This document shows, in pieces, positions 42,768 to 51,306 of a stretch of DNA of 64,000 nucleotides. The translations under genes were made by a program, and so were the position numbers. The notes under the pieces were generated by a model. That model saw nothing but the letters and a program-made list of their open reading frames with translations. It did no database searches and had not been told where the DNA came from. Each line of letters starts with the position of its first letter. The first letter of the stretch is position 1. The stretch comes from Cerasicoccus frondis (lineage in GTDB: Bacteria; Verrucomicrobiota; Verrucomicrobiia; Opitutales; Cerasicoccaceae), in contig JAVDPC010000030.1 of assembly GCA_031296915.1 (NCBI GenBank), forward strand, positions 16,547-80,546. The letters run 5' to 3'.

Positions 42768-43075
42768 ATTGCAAATGGGTCTTATTAACGCGAGGCCTGC
42801 GCGGCAAGCCATTTCCGCCATTAAACTTTTTGCCGCACCGATGAAAATCCCTAATGCATGGTATCGCACTGGGCTGCTGTGGTTTATGAAAGCGCGCCTT
42901 CGTGCGACGCATTCTTAACCACGAAGGGCACAGAGGGCACGAAGGCTGAGAGGCAGCAATTAGAGACTCACGCAAAGACGCAAAGGCGCAAAGTTTAAAA
43001 TTCAGTTGAAGTGGCCTTAGCGACTTTGCGTCTTTGCGTGAGAAAAACACGCTTCGCTGGTCGCGCCTCACCCCG
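42768..43075. other. intergenic region with a CACGCAAAGACGCAAAG repeat
   Basis: No gene. Contains CACGAAGG/CACAGAGGGCACGAAGG words (~42922-42946) and an inverted repeat at 42967-43042. Nothing else recognised. Confidence 0.55.
42967..43042. repeat. inverted repeat of the ACGCAAAGACGCAAAG type
   Basis: Left arm CTCACGCAAAGACGCAAAG (42967-42985) and right arm (43024-43042) are exact reverse complements over 19 bp. A third GCGCAAAG follows the left arm. This word pattern is seen as a dispersed repeat in many environmental bacterial genomes. Confidence 0.62.
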
Positions 43076-44107
43076 TTACCCCAGGTCCTGCTCAAACAGC
43101 AGGTAGTCGATGTGGCGGAAGACGAGTTCGCCCATGGTTTTGCAATCGAGGAAGCCGGTGAAGCCGTGGTATTCCGCCAATTCGCGCTTGAGCTGTTCAG
43201 TCTTTTCGGGCGGCGAAATGGTGTCCTCGCCCATGCAGGTGCGCAGGTTGCTGAGGCGGTAGGGGATGGTGTTCGCGCGGCGGGCCATGAGCGCGCGTTC
43301 CTCGATCTGATACTGCTGGATGGTCTCGAAGTTGAGCAGGCCAGTGCAGAGCTGGACGACGGGCAGGTTGTCCTTGAAGAACTGCGGCAGGTAAATCTTG
43401 TGGCGGCCTTCGTAGCTCTGCTGGTCGAAGTCGATCGGGCGCACACGATATTGCTCGTTGTCGAAGTCGGGCGTGATGCCGACCACGTAGTTATACGAGC
43501 GCATGTCGCCGAGCAGGCGCGCAAAGCACCGCTCGTTGAACTTGATGAACTCCTTGGCCACGCGGACGCGGTTCAGGCTTTCGCGGCCAAAGTATTCGCG
43601 GATAAACTGGTCGCCCGGGACGCCGACGATGTGCTCCTCGATCAGCGTGTCCTGGTGGACGAGGTAGTTGATGCTCGACGGCGAGAGCATTTCCTCAAGC
43701 TCGAGGCCGTAGATGCGCGACGCGTCCGCCCGCTTCACGTAGAAGTAGTCGTAGTTGTCGTTGTATTGGTTGATGATCCGGATGCGGAACGGCTGGGAAT
43801 TGCCGAACGAGCAGAAGTCCACGCGGTCCACGCGCAGGTGCTCGACGCTTTCGTTGCCAGCGATCTGGAGCAGGGCGTAGATGCGGGTCAGCGCCTCGTT
43901 GATTTCCTGGAAAATGGTCGGCTCGTAAATGAAGGTCTGCCACAGCGTGTCCTCGCCCTCCTTGTCGAGCAGCGGAAAGGATTCGTAGGGCTGCGTGAGT
44001 CCCTTGTAGAGAATGGGCAAATCCATCTCGCGCCCATACTGGCGGAGGTAGTCATGCAGGTCCGCATTGACGTCGTAGTGTTTCTTTCGCTTGGAAATAA
44101 CCTGCAT
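43076..44107 (-). CDS. conserved hypothetical protein, 343 aa
   Basis: Soluble, no signal peptide. Conserved-looking blocks: KKHYDVNADLHDYLRQYGRE, LPILYKGLTQPYESFPLLD, NQYNDNYDYFYVKRADASRI, NYLVHQDTLIEEHIVGVPGD, and FNERCFARLLGDMRSYNYVV followed by RVRPIDFDQQSYEGR. The sequence looks like a family also present in Bacteroidetes. The late IDFDQQS recalls a kinase-like metal-binding Asp, but this is only a resemblance. Function unknown. The 5' side is a gene-free repeat region. Confidence 0.8.
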   Translation of the reverse strand: MQVISKRKKHYDVNADLHDYLRQYGREMDLPILYKGLTQPYESFPLLDKEGEDTLWQTFIYEPTIFQEINEALTRIYALLQIAGNESVEHLRVDRVDFCSFGNSQPFRIRIINQYNDNYDYFYVKRADASRIYGLELEEMLSPSSINYLVHQDTLIEEHIVGVPGDQFIREYFGRESLNRVRVAKEFIKFNERCFARLLGDMRSYNYVVGITPDFDNEQYRVRPIDFDQQSYEGRHKIYLPQFFKDNLPVVQLCTGLLNFETIQQYQIEERALMARRANTIPYRLSNLRTCMGEDTISPPEKTEQLKRELAEYHGFTGFLDCKTMGELVFRHIDYLLFEQDLG

Positions 44108-44216
44108 GCTCCAAGGTATGATCGCTTTATGGCCGCTTTGCCAGCGCGTTTTGCGATGAGGCGTGATTTGGAATGGGTAACCTTGGGGGCGGGGGGAGTT
44201 GAGCTTCTTTCGACCA

Positions 44217-44308
44217 AAAGGTGGAGCCTGCTACCCCTGGCAGGCTTGTTCCATCCTACTGGCCGAGGGGCAAGAGCAGCCCCGGTCGGGACGCCGGGCT
44301 CCACCTTT
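44217..44308. repeat. inverted repeat with AAAGGTGGAGCC arms
   Basis: Perfect 12-bp arms (44217-44228 and 44297-44308) enclose a GC-rich segment with further small palindromes (CCTGCTACCCCTGGCAGG). Likely another dispersed palindromic element. Confidence 0.5.
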
Positions 44309-44424
44309 AGGCAATTTGCGCCGAGAATTATTATAGAAAACCCGTTTCCGCTATTGCCCTCTACGGACGTTTCGGGCATACTTTCAGCATGAAAAGTCGG
44401 CCCGATAAAGGCATCCAATGCGTC

Positions 44425-44511
44425 TTAAGTATCGCCGACTGCTGGACCAAGCGTCGCCGACTGTAGCTCGAAGTGTCGCCGACACTCCTGGCAAGCGTCG
44501 CCGACGCTTCT
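44425..44511 (-). repeat. 22-bp-period tandem palindromic array, copy B
   Basis: Read on the minus strand: four GTCGGCGA cores at exact 22-bp spacing, with palindromic units AAGCGTCGGCGACGCTT and AGTGTCGGCGACACTT. Differs from copy A (34311-34397) at 10 of 87 positions. Ends about 267 bp upstream of the DUF4304 gene, in the same relative orientation to it as copy A has to the RT gene. Flanking sequence beyond the first unit may also be distantly related to that of copy A. Confidence 0.82.
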
Positions 44512-44778
44512 TCGCGTACCACGTAAGGCTTTGGTCACAACCACGATAATGGTTGAGGCGCAACCACGGGTAGGTTTGCACCACAACAAGCAGGGGCTTT
44601 TTGCCACTGGCTCTTACTTCGCGCACCAAACGAGTCCTCTTGTAAAGAACAATGACCTACGAGTCGAATTGCCTGCGAGCTTTGCCAGATGTCGATGTAA
44701 AGTACTTTACTGTCCGATGGCCTGCGTGTAGCTATATGACGTTTTCGTCGCTTAAAAATATTATTTAGCAGAAACGAC

Positions 44779-45429
44779 ATGAAATCACCTTCTTCGAAAG
44801 TTATCGACCAAGTTCTTGCAAGTGGACCGAAGCAATTTTTCAAGGAGACGGGTTTTCGCAAGATGGCGCGTTCCTTCATCAAGGAAGTAGGTGATCTTTA
44901 TTGGGTAGTGAATTTTCAGTCGAGTATGTGGAATTCTCCAGAGTCAGCGCGTTTTACCGTGAACTTAATGCTGGTTCTACCATATTTTCACGAGATCTGG
45001 ACGTCCAAGCCATTTCCCAAGAATCCCGGAAGCGCAGCTCCGGTATGTCGTTTCCGGATTGGCTTACTTATGCCGGAAAGAAAAGATTATTGGTGGGAAG
45101 TTGATCTAGAGACGGACGCAGAGCAGGTTGGAAATGAAGTGACAGAATTAATTGCAAGTATCGGTCTACCATACCTTGAGAAAGCTACCAATCTCGAATG
45201 GGTTATTCAGCAACTTCTTGATGAAGAGTATTTTCACGGCTGTGTTATGAATCAGCCATTGGCAGCATCGATACTTCTTCATCATCTCGGAAAAGAGAAA
45301 AAGGCTGAAAGAGTGATCCAGTCGCTGAAGAAGAAAAACACTCATGAAGGCTTTGGCAAGACGATCACTACAATAGAGAGTCGCATCAAAACTAAAGATG
45401 TCAACAAGGCAGGGGGCGGGCTATCCTAA
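44779..45429 (+). CDS. DUF4304-domain protein
   Basis: 216 aa. The opening (GPKQFFKETGFRKMARSFIK, VGDLYWVVNFQSSMWNSPES, FTVNLMLV) matches DUF4304, a domain common in accessory and immunity-like small proteins. The C-terminal part is helical. AT-richer than its surroundings. Not in an obvious operon; a TA pair follows 60 bp downstream. Function unknown. Confidence 0.75.
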   Translation: MKSPSSKVIDQVLASGPKQFFKETGFRKMARSFIKEVGDLYWVVNFQSSMWNSPESARFTVNLMLVLPYFHEIWTSKPFPKNPGSAAPVCRFRIGLLMPERKDYWWEVDLETDAEQVGNEVTELIASIGLPYLEKATNLEWVIQQLLDEEYFHGCVMNQPLAASILLHHLGKEKKAERVIQSLKKKNTHEGFGKTITTIESRIKTKDVNKAGGGLS

Positions 45430-45454
45430 GTACTGCTTAACTCAAAAGTATGCA

Positions 45455-45491
45455 TTGACCGATACACACGCTTGGCTTACTCTGTGTGTAT
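45455..45491 (+). promoter_or_regulatory. vapBC promoter and operator
   Basis: -35 TTGACC (45455-45460), 17-bp spacer, -10 TACTCT (45478-45483). The perfect 8-bp arms ATACACAC (45462-45469) and GTGTGTAT (45484-45491) lie 22 bp centre to centre, two helix turns, on both sides of the -10 and ending in the start codon. Expected autoregulation by the VapBC complex. Initiation 6-8 bp after the -10 would fall on or next to the ATG, giving a leaderless mRNA. Confidence 0.62.
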
Positions 45492-45690
45492 GAAGCGGAC
45501 GAACATTGTGCTCGACGAAAAGCTAGTTGGGAAAGGGATGCGGCTCACCGGAATCGAAACTCAAAAGGGCTTGATTGACTACGCCCTGCGGGAACTCGTT
45601 CGCCGGAAGGAGCAAAAGAGCATCCTCAAGCTCAAGGGCAAGATTCGCTGGGAAGGCGATCTTGACGCCATGCGCGCGAATCGAACCTAG
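45490..45690 (+). CDS. vapB: VapB-family antitoxin
   Basis: 66 aa. Ribbon-helix-helix N-terminus MKRTNIVLDEKLVGKGMRLT followed by the C-terminal toxin-binding tail with the typical GKIRWEGDLDAMR. Neutralises the VapC RNase and with it represses its own promoter. ATG 45490 preferred to TTG 45472, because the latter lies upstream of the expected transcription start. Two bases separate its stop from vapC. Confidence 0.88.
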   Translation: MKRTNIVLDEKLVGKGMRLTGIETQKGLIDYALRELVRRKEQKSILKLKGKIRWEGDLDAMRANRT

Positions 45691-45692
45691 GC

Positions 45693-46085
45693 ATGGTCAT
45701 TGTCGACACCACTGTCTGGATTCATTTTCTACAAGGCCGGGAAACCGGAGAGGTCGCAAAGCTCGAAGCGCTGTTGGCCGATGAAGTGGACGTCTTCATC
45801 ACGGGGCTCATCATCCAAGAAATCCTGACGGGCATTAAAGCGAAGAAGGACCGGGCGAAAGTGATCAAGGAGCTGAGTCACTTCATCCTGATTAACCCGA
45901 CCCTCGAAACGCACATTCAAGCGGCAGAAATCTTTGACGCCTGCAGGAAGAAAGGGCTTACGATTCGAAGCATCATAGACTGTCTGATCGCAGCGTTGGC
46001 GCTCGAATACGATCTCGCGGTTCTGGAGAAGGGTCGGGATTACTCCTTCATCGCCGAGGTCTTCCCGCTAAAGAATTTTAGGTAG
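45693..46085 (+). CDS. vapC: VapC-type PIN-domain ribonuclease toxin
   Basis: 130-aa PIN nuclease. Acidic metal-binding residues: D5 (VIVDTTVWI), E43 (IIQEIL), D96 (RSIIDCLIA) and D116 (GRDYSFI), the usual four. Cleaves RNA, in most studied cases tRNA or rRNA loops, and is inhibited by the upstream VapB. All catalytic residues intact, so a functional toxin. An inverted repeat follows downstream at 46131. Confidence 0.92.
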   Translation: MVIVDTTVWIHFLQGRETGEVAKLEALLADEVDVFITGLIIQEILTGIKAKKDRAKVIKELSHFILINPTLETHIQAAEIFDACRKKGLTIRSIIDCLIAALALEYDLAVLEKGRDYSFIAEVFPLKNFR

Positions 46086-46130
46086 CGCCTGGGAATTCAG
46101 AATATCTGATTGATCCCGCATAGGCTATTC

Positions 46131-46196
46131 ATCGCGGCATAAAGCCGCTCCTACCAAGAGCCGCATTATCCGGTGGGAGCGGCTTTATGCCGCGAT
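46131..46196. repeat. palindromic repeat (ATCGCGGCATAAAGCCGCTCC type)
   Basis: 25-bp arms at 46131-46155 and 46172-46196, complementary except for one base. Separates vapC from the convergent rpoN gene and may act as a bidirectional terminator. The word pattern is known as a dispersed repeat in other bacteria. Confidence 0.65.
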
Positions 46197-46202
46197 TCGC
46201 CC

Positions 46203-47657
46203 CTAATGAAACCGCCGTCTTAAATTCGTTGGCAGGATACCGAGTTCTTCGCGGTATTTGGCGACGGTGCGGCGGGCGATTTTGACGTCTTCTTCGGCGA
46301 GGATTTTCACTACTTCCTGGTCGCTGAGAGGCTTCGCCGGGTTCTCATTGCTGATGATGTTCGCAATGCGGTCCTTGATGGACTTGTTGGAGACGGCCTG
46401 GCCGTCCTTGCCCTGGTAGCCGGGGGTGAAGAAATACTTGAACTCAAATACGCCGTGGGGCGTCTCGATGAACTTGTTGGCAATGGCGCGGCTGACGGTC
46501 GTTTCGTGCACGCCGACGGTTTGCGCGATCTGGTTCATGGTGAGCGGGCGCAGCTTGGAGACGCCGTGCTCAAAGAACTCGAGCTGGTATTTGAGGATCT
46601 CCTCCGTGATGCGCTCAATGGTCTGCTGGCGCTGCTCGATGGAATTCATCAGGAAGCGGCCGGCGCGAATCTTTTCGCGGATGTATTCCTTGTCCTTGCC
46701 GATGATTTTGCCGGTGGCGATCATCTCCTTGTAAGCCGGGCTGATGCGGAGGCGGGGGATGTAGTCGTTGTTGAGGATGATCTGCCATTCGTCGTCGTTC
46801 TTTTCGACGGTGACGTCGGGCACGACAACGCGGTTGTTGTCGTCGCTGAACTTGCTGCCCGGCGCCGGGTCCAGCGCGGCGATTTCCTCGATGGCAAACT
46901 GGACTTCTTCGATCTTTGAGCCGGTCTTGCGTGCGATGTCCGGAATGCGGTGGCGCAGCAGGAGCTCGTAGTGGTCGCGAATGATCTCGGCAGCCAGCGT
47001 ATCGTCGCGTTCTGTCAGCTTGAGCTGAGTAAGGAGACAATCCTGCAAATCCTTGGCGCCAATGCCGGGCGGGTCGAGGGACTTCAGCACATCGGCCACG
47101 AACTGCATGTCGCTCAGTGGCAGCTGCGTCATGAGGGCGGCGTCGGATAGGCTAATCGTGAGGAAACCGCGGTCGTCGAGGCTGCCGATCAGGTAATCGA
47201 TGCCTTCCTTTTGCGAGGGCGTCAGGTCGCAGAGATCGGCTTGGCGCAGGAGGTGTTCCTGCAAGGATGTTTCGCTGACGAGCGAATCAAAAAAGTGCTG
47301 GCGGCGTTGGGCGTCTTCGCTGGTGAATTGCGAGTTGGATGCTTCCTGAGTATAATACTCGCGGTAATCTTCATCCAGCTGGCTGAGCTTGGAGTAATCT
47401 TCCTCGCTCAACTGAAGCTCGTCGCTGTTGTTGGGCTCGTTATCTTGGGACTCAGTGCCTTCGCTGGCTTGTTGCTCAAGGCTAATCCCTTCGATGGGCA
47501 GCTCTTCAAGAGTTGGGTTTTGCTGCAGCTCTTCCAGAATGGAATTACGCAGCTCCAGCGTAGGCGCTTGTAGAATTTTAAGGGACTGACGTAACTGCGG
47601 CGCGAGGACAAGGGTCTGCGCCTGCTTCTGAACCTGTTGAAGTCCCTGGTGTGCCAT
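46203..47657 (-). CDS. rpoN: RNA polymerase sigma-54 factor
   Basis: 484 aa. Region I is Gln/Leu-rich (QKQAQTLVLAPQLRQSLKIL, LEELQQNPTLEE), followed by an acidic region II, then the core-binding and DNA-binding domains. The RpoN box IARRTVAKYREELGI near the C-terminus contacts the -24 element. Directs transcription that needs activator ATPases, commonly for nitrogen or motility genes. No sigma-54 promoter (TGGCAC-N5-TTGC) was spotted in this window. Full length. Confidence 0.96.
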   Translation of the reverse strand: MAHQGLQQVQKQAQTLVLAPQLRQSLKILQAPTLELRNSILEELQQNPTLEELPIEGISLEQQASEGTESQDNEPNNSDELQLSEEDYSKLSQLDEDYREYYTQEASNSQFTSEDAQRRQHFFDSLVSETSLQEHLLRQADLCDLTPSQKEGIDYLIGSLDDRGFLTISLSDAALMTQLPLSDMQFVADVLKSLDPPGIGAKDLQDCLLTQLKLTERDDTLAAEIIRDHYELLLRHRIPDIARKTGSKIEEVQFAIEEIAALDPAPGSKFSDDNNRVVVPDVTVEKNDDEWQIILNNDYIPRLRISPAYKEMIATGKIIGKDKEYIREKIRAGRFLMNSIEQRQQTIERITEEILKYQLEFFEHGVSKLRPLTMNQIAQTVGVHETTVSRAIANKFIETPHGVFEFKYFFTPGYQGKDGQAVSNKSIKDRIANIISNENPAKPLSDQEVVKILAEEDVKIARRTVAKYREELGILPTNLRRRFH

Positions 47658-47719
47658 AGATTACTGGAAAGAAGTCGCTCACGATGGGGTATTGGTGTGG
47701 GCGTGAAAGTTAGGTTTGG

Positions 47720-48787
47720 TTAGCGTTGTCCGTGACGTTGGGCGGCGTTGTCGCCGTCGGGCCCGAAAAGATCCTGCAGGTAGAGGGCAAGCTTTTCGTT
47801 GGTTGGGCCGTAGCCGTCACTGTAAAGGTAGACCTCAAGCGCCGTGAGCAACTCGGTGGCCGACTGGTAGCGGTCTTCGCGGTTGCGGGCCAGCGTGCGG
47901 TAGAGAATGTCGTTGAGCTTGTCGTCGACGCCATCGCGCATGCGGCGGAAGTCCGGCAGGTCCAGCGTGAGAATGCGCTCACGGGTGGTTTCGGAGTCTT
48001 CACCTTCGAAAATGTTGTAGCCCAGCAGCAGCTCAGAGAGGACAATGCCGCAGGGAAAGATGTCCGCGCGTGCGTCGGTGACTTCCTTGCGCGCTTGCTC
48101 GGGGGAGAGGTATTCATCCTTACCGGCAATGACTTCGCCCTCCTCGTTATACATGAGGTCGAGCGCCTTCGCGATGCCGAAGTCCGTCAGCTTCACGTCG
48201 CCCTCGTAGGCGAGCATGATGTTTTTCGGGCCCACGTCGCGGTGGACGATGCCGACCGGGCGGCCATGGACGTCGCGCTTGTTGTGCGCGTAGGCGAGGC
48301 CACGGGCGACGCGGGAGACAATGAACACGGCCAAATCGACCGGGATCAGCTGATTGGTCTCGATGTGATGATTAATAAACTCCTCGGTATTGAGGCCGTT
48401 TACATACTCCATCACCATGAAATACTGATCGCCCAAGGCGCCCAGGTGGTAGGTCTGGACGATGTTGGTGTGGATGAGGTCAGCGACCAGGCGGGCTTCG
48501 CCAATGAAGTTGCTGCGAAACTCATCAAACACGGAAAATTCTTCACGGATCAGCTTGATGGCGACGACCTTGCAGAACTCGTCACTGCCATGCTGTCGGC
48601 CTTCGTAAACGACGCCCATACCGCCTTCGGCGATCTTCCGGACTAGCTCGTAGTGTATTTCGTTGAAGAGGTGTTTTAACCGTTCCACTGTTCCGCACGA
48701 TAAACGAGGAAGCGTTTCAATCAAGCGGAAAGATCGAAATGTGCACGTTTCTTGCTCGCGAGCCGGAAACCGCTCCATATTTGACAT
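47720..48787 (-). CDS. cytoplasmic Ser/Thr protein kinase
   Basis: 355-aa Hanks-type kinase. Gly-rich loop [11 protein letters not shown] (53-63), catalytic Lys78 (VVAIKLI), HRDVGPKN (182-189), DFG (202-204) and the LSPEQA activation-segment anchor are all present. No transmembrane helix or sensor domain, and only a short C-terminal tail. Starts at 48787 or 48778; a longer frame would overlap the divergent erpA gene, 28 bp away. Substrate unknown. Downstream lies rpoN on the same strand, but a link is not demonstrable. Confidence 0.9.
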   Translation of the reverse strand: MSNMERFPAREQETCTFRSFRLIETLPRLSCGTVERLKHLFNEIHYELVRKIAEGGMGVVYEGRQHGSDEFCKVVAIKLIREEFSVFDEFRSNFIGEARLVADLIHTNIVQTYHLGALGDQYFMVMEYVNGLNTEEFINHHIETNQLIPVDLAVFIVSRVARGLAYAHNKRDVHGRPVGIVHRDVGPKNIMLAYEGDVKLTDFGIAKALDLMYNEEGEVIAGKDEYLSPEQARKEVTDARADIFPCGIVLSELLLGYNIFEGEDSETTRERILTLDLPDFRRMRDGVDDKLNDILYRTLARNREDRYQSATELLTALEVYLYSDGYGPTNEKLALYLQDLFGPDGDNAAQRHGQR

Positions 48788-48815
48788 TGCGACGGTCTTC
48801 ACGCAAATTTGAGGG

Positions 48816-49133
48816 ATGATCAATTTAACCGAATCCGCCGCCGCCCAAATTCGTAAGCTCCAAGCTGAAGCTGACGCGGCTGACAAACTCCTCCGCGTCT
48901 TCATCGAGCCGGGTGGTTGCTCGGGCTTTGAATACGGCATGACTTTCGACGAGCCTAAAGCCGACGACGAACGCCTGAGCGATCAGGGCATCGATTTCCT
49001 GGTCGATCCGGCCAGCTTTTCCTACTTGGACGGTTGCCGCATCCACTTCGATGACGGCCTTCACGGCAAGGGCTTTGAAATTAACAACCCCAACGCCGCT
49101 TCGACTTGCGGTTGCGGACGGTCGTTTAATTAA
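48816..49133 (+). CDS. erpA: HesB/IscA/ErpA-family iron-sulfur carrier
   Basis: 105-aa A-type carrier delivering [Fe-S] clusters to apoproteins. Cys35 (GGCSGFEYG) and C98/C100 (STCGCGRSF) are the three cluster ligands. The remaining signature is [20 protein letters not shown]. Divergent from the Ser/Thr kinase; its own terminator follows. IscA versus ErpA naming is not certain. Confidence 0.93.
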   Translation: MINLTESAAAQIRKLQAEADAADKLLRVFIEPGGCSGFEYGMTFDEPKADDERLSDQGIDFLVDPASFSYLDGCRIHFDDGLHGKGFEINNPNAASTCGCGRSFN

Positions 49134-49160
49134 ACGCAAAATTCAGAGTTCAAAATGCAA

Positions 49161-49187
49161 AAAGGCCAGCGTTACGTTGGTCTTTTT
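49161..49187 (+). terminator. terminator of the erpA-type gene
   Basis: AAAGGCCAGCG / CGTTGGTCTTT stem with two G-U pairs and a TTA loop, followed by a T-run (TCTTTTTTAT). Confidence 0.75.
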
Positions 49188-49249
49188 TATGGCCTAACTT
49201 CGGGCTTCATCTGCGCCTCGCGGCATTTTGAATTCATCACTTTGCCTTT

Positions 49250-49507
49250 CTAGGGCTGAAACATATTCAGCGCACGAAAGCTTTCCACGGCAAACCATAT
49301 CATGACCCCGCCAATGGGCAGGTAGATGAATACCGCCTTTATGCGGCTGATGCCGCCCGGGTCATACTTGCCAAATGTCGCGCGCTCAAAGGCGCTGTTG
49401 GTGAACCGCCGAAACTTGGGAATCAGCTTTCGCTTGCCTTGCAGGCGATCCCGCGCCGCCCGGCGTTGGCGGTGGTGGTAAAGCCAGCGAAAGAATTGGT
49501 TGATCAT
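49250..49507 (-). CDS. small basic membrane protein, 85 aa
   Basis: 85 aa. The N-terminal half is strongly basic (WLYHHRQRRAARDRLQGKRK, FRRFTNSAFERATFGKYDP) and the C-terminal end has one hydrophobic segment (AVFIYLPIGGVMIWFAV). A single-pass membrane protein with a cationic cytoplasmic head. No family recognised. ATG 49507 chosen because the longer frame upstream is a shadow. Antiparallel to the nucleoside hydrolase gene. Confidence 0.55.
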   Translation of the reverse strand: MINQFFRWLYHHRQRRAARDRLQGKRKLIPKFRRFTNSAFERATFGKYDPGGISRIKAVFIYLPIGGVMIWFAVESFRALNMFQP

Positions 49508-49591
49508 GGAGTTGGGTTTCGGCTTCGGTGCAAGATATTGCGGAGGACAAGCATTTGACAGGGGTTGTTTTTGCGCAAATAAAAACGCTCT

Positions 49592-50518
49592 ATGAATCTC
49601 CCGTTTGCCCCCGACGCATTGATTCGTCAACTCGCCTGGCCGACAGAGCCAGTGGATATGGTGCTCGACACCGATACCTACAACGAGATCGACGACCAGT
49701 TCGCCCTCGTTTACGCGCTGCTCTCGCCCGAGCGCATGACGATGAAGGCAGTCTACGCCGCGCCCTTTCACAACAGCCGCTCATCGGGCCCGGCGGATGG
49801 CATGGAAAAAAGCTACGAAGAGATTCTGCGCCTGCTCGATTTTATGGATCGTTCGGCGGACGGGTTTGCTTTCCGCGGATCAACGGAATGGTTGGCCAAT
49901 CACGACACGCCTGTCAGAAGCGAAGCGGTTGAGCACCTGATCGAGCTGGCGCGAAGTTATACGGAAGACCGCCCGCTCTATGTGGTGGCCATCGGTGCGA
50001 TTACCAATGTTGCCTCAGCCCTGATCGCTGCGCCCGACATTGCGCGCAAAATCGTCGTTCTTTGGTTGGGCGGCCATCCGGTGCACTGCGGGTCGACGAA
50101 TGAATTCAATTTGCAGGGCGACCGCATAGCCTCGCGGTTTATCTTCGACTGTGGCGTGCCGCTGGTGCGTTTTCCCTGTGCGCTGGTGGCGCAGTCGCTG
50201 GCCTCGACGAACGCCGAGATGGAGCGCTTTGCCAAGGGGCGCGGCCAGATCGGCGATTATTTATACGAGATCTTTTCAACCTACAAACCGGACATGGATG
50301 AGCCGGGCGTCTCGAAGGTGGTGTGGGACATCGCCCCCATCGCATGGCTGGTTCAAGAAAACGGAATCAGTAGTTGCCTGATGCCGAGTCCGATTCTCAA
50401 TGTCGCCGACTTGACCTTCAGCGTCGACTACGGTCGCCATTACCTGCGCGAAGTCGTCCACATCAACCGCGACGTTGTCTACAAAGACTTGTTTACGAAG
50501 CTCGCGAAACTGTCTTAA
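49592..50518 (+). CDS. nucleoside hydrolase family protein
   Basis: 308-aa inosine/uridine-preferring nucleoside hydrolase fold, cleaving the N-glycosidic bond of ribonucleosides. The metal-binding loop is VLDTDTYNEIDDQFAL (D26, D28, D34, D35), a variant of the usual DTDPGxDD with Thr-Tyr-Asn in the Pro-Gly position. The later motif ITNVASAL and a mid-sequence NEFNLQGD (the usual EFN(xx)D) are present. The Tyr-Asn variant occurs in some family branches, so nucleoside specificity is unproven. panB follows 9 bp downstream. Confidence 0.85.
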   Translation: MNLPFAPDALIRQLAWPTEPVDMVLDTDTYNEIDDQFALVYALLSPERMTMKAVYAAPFHNSRSSGPADGMEKSYEEILRLLDFMDRSADGFAFRGSTEWLANHDTPVRSEAVEHLIELARSYTEDRPLYVVAIGAITNVASALIAAPDIARKIVVLWLGGHPVHCGSTNEFNLQGDRIASRFIFDCGVPLVRFPCALVAQSLASTNAEMERFAKGRGQIGDYLYEIFSTYKPDMDEPGVSKVVWDIAPIAWLVQENGISSCLMPSPILNVADLTFSVDYGRHYLREVVHINRDVVYKDLFTKLAKLS

Positions 50519-50527
50519 CTATCCGGC

Positions 50528-51304
50528 GTGAAAACCACCACGCTAACCATCCGCAGACTGAAGGGCGAGCGACCAATCGCCATGCTCACCGCGTACGACT
50601 TTATCACCGCGCAACTCGCGACTGAAGCCGGGGCGGACATGATTCTCGTTGGCGATTCGTTGGGCAACACCGCGTTGGGCTTTGAGTCGACGATCCCGGT
50701 GACGGTCGACATGATGCTCCACCACTGCGCTGCGGTGGCCCGCGCCAAGCCGTCGGCTCTGCTGATGTGCGATGTGCCGTTTGCCGTGGCGGGTCATTCC
50801 ACCGATAACCTGCTCGATGTCTGTGCGCGGATGTTGCAGCAGGGCGGGGCGGAGTGTGTGAAGATCGAGGGGGGCATCCGCCGCGCCGAGAAATGCGCCG
50901 CCATCGCCCGTGCGGGCATTCCGGTGATGGGCCACATCGGCCTTAAGCCACAGGACGTTCTCCAACTGGGAGGCTATCGCAAGTATGGCAAAACCGATCA
51001 GGGACGCGATCGCTTGCTGGCCGAAGCAAAAGCATGGGAGGACGCTGGCGCTTTTGCGTTGCTGCTGGAAATGGTCGACGCCGAGGCGGCGGCGATGGTT
51101 ACCGAAGCGGTGAAGATTCCCACGATTGGCATTGGCGCAGGCCCGAAAGTTGACGGGCAAGTGCTTGTCATTTCGGACGCCCTCGGCCTCAATGCAGGCA
51201 AGTATCCGGGCTTTGCGAAGAAGTATGTGGACCTGCGCTCGATTGCGGTTGAGGCGCTGGGCAAATACGTCAGCGAAGTGCGCGAACGTCAGTTTCCGGA
51301 GTAG
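50528..51304 (+). CDS. panB: 3-methyl-2-oxobutanoate hydroxymethyltransferase
   Basis: 258-aa (beta/alpha)8 enzyme, first committed step of pantothenate synthesis. GTG start. Motifs: DMILVGDSLGNTALGFEST (metal-binding Asp/Ser), VKIEGG, GHIGLKPQDVLQLGGY, LLLEMV and TIGIGAGPKVDGQVLVISD. Likely translated with the nucleoside hydrolase gene upstream; the other pantothenate gene panD is ~8 kb away on the opposite strand. Confidence 0.95.
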   Translation: MKTTTLTIRRLKGERPIAMLTAYDFITAQLATEAGADMILVGDSLGNTALGFESTIPVTVDMMLHHCAAVARAKPSALLMCDVPFAVAGHSTDNLLDVCARMLQQGGAECVKIEGGIRRAEKCAAIARAGIPVMGHIGLKPQDVLQLGGYRKYGKTDQGRDRLLAEAKAWEDAGAFALLLEMVDAEAAAMVTEAVKIPTIGIGAGPKVDGQVLVISDALGLNAGKYPGFAKKYVDLRSIAVEALGKYVSEVRERQFPE

Positions 51305-51306
51305 GC

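Larger units (their letters stand above)
44108..44778. other. gene-free repeat region
   Basis: About 670 bp. Contains an inverted repeat at 44217-44308, copy B of the 22-bp array at 44425-44511 and a CAACCA/TGGTTG hairpin near 44537-44555. No convincing gene; a 66-codon frame at 44531 has no supporting features. Confidence 0.6.

Noticed and set aside
43034-44392. 452-codon frame antisense to the 343-aa hypothetical protein
   Set aside because: Repetitive Val/Glu/Ala pattern typical of a shadow; the minus-strand protein has conserved-looking blocks.
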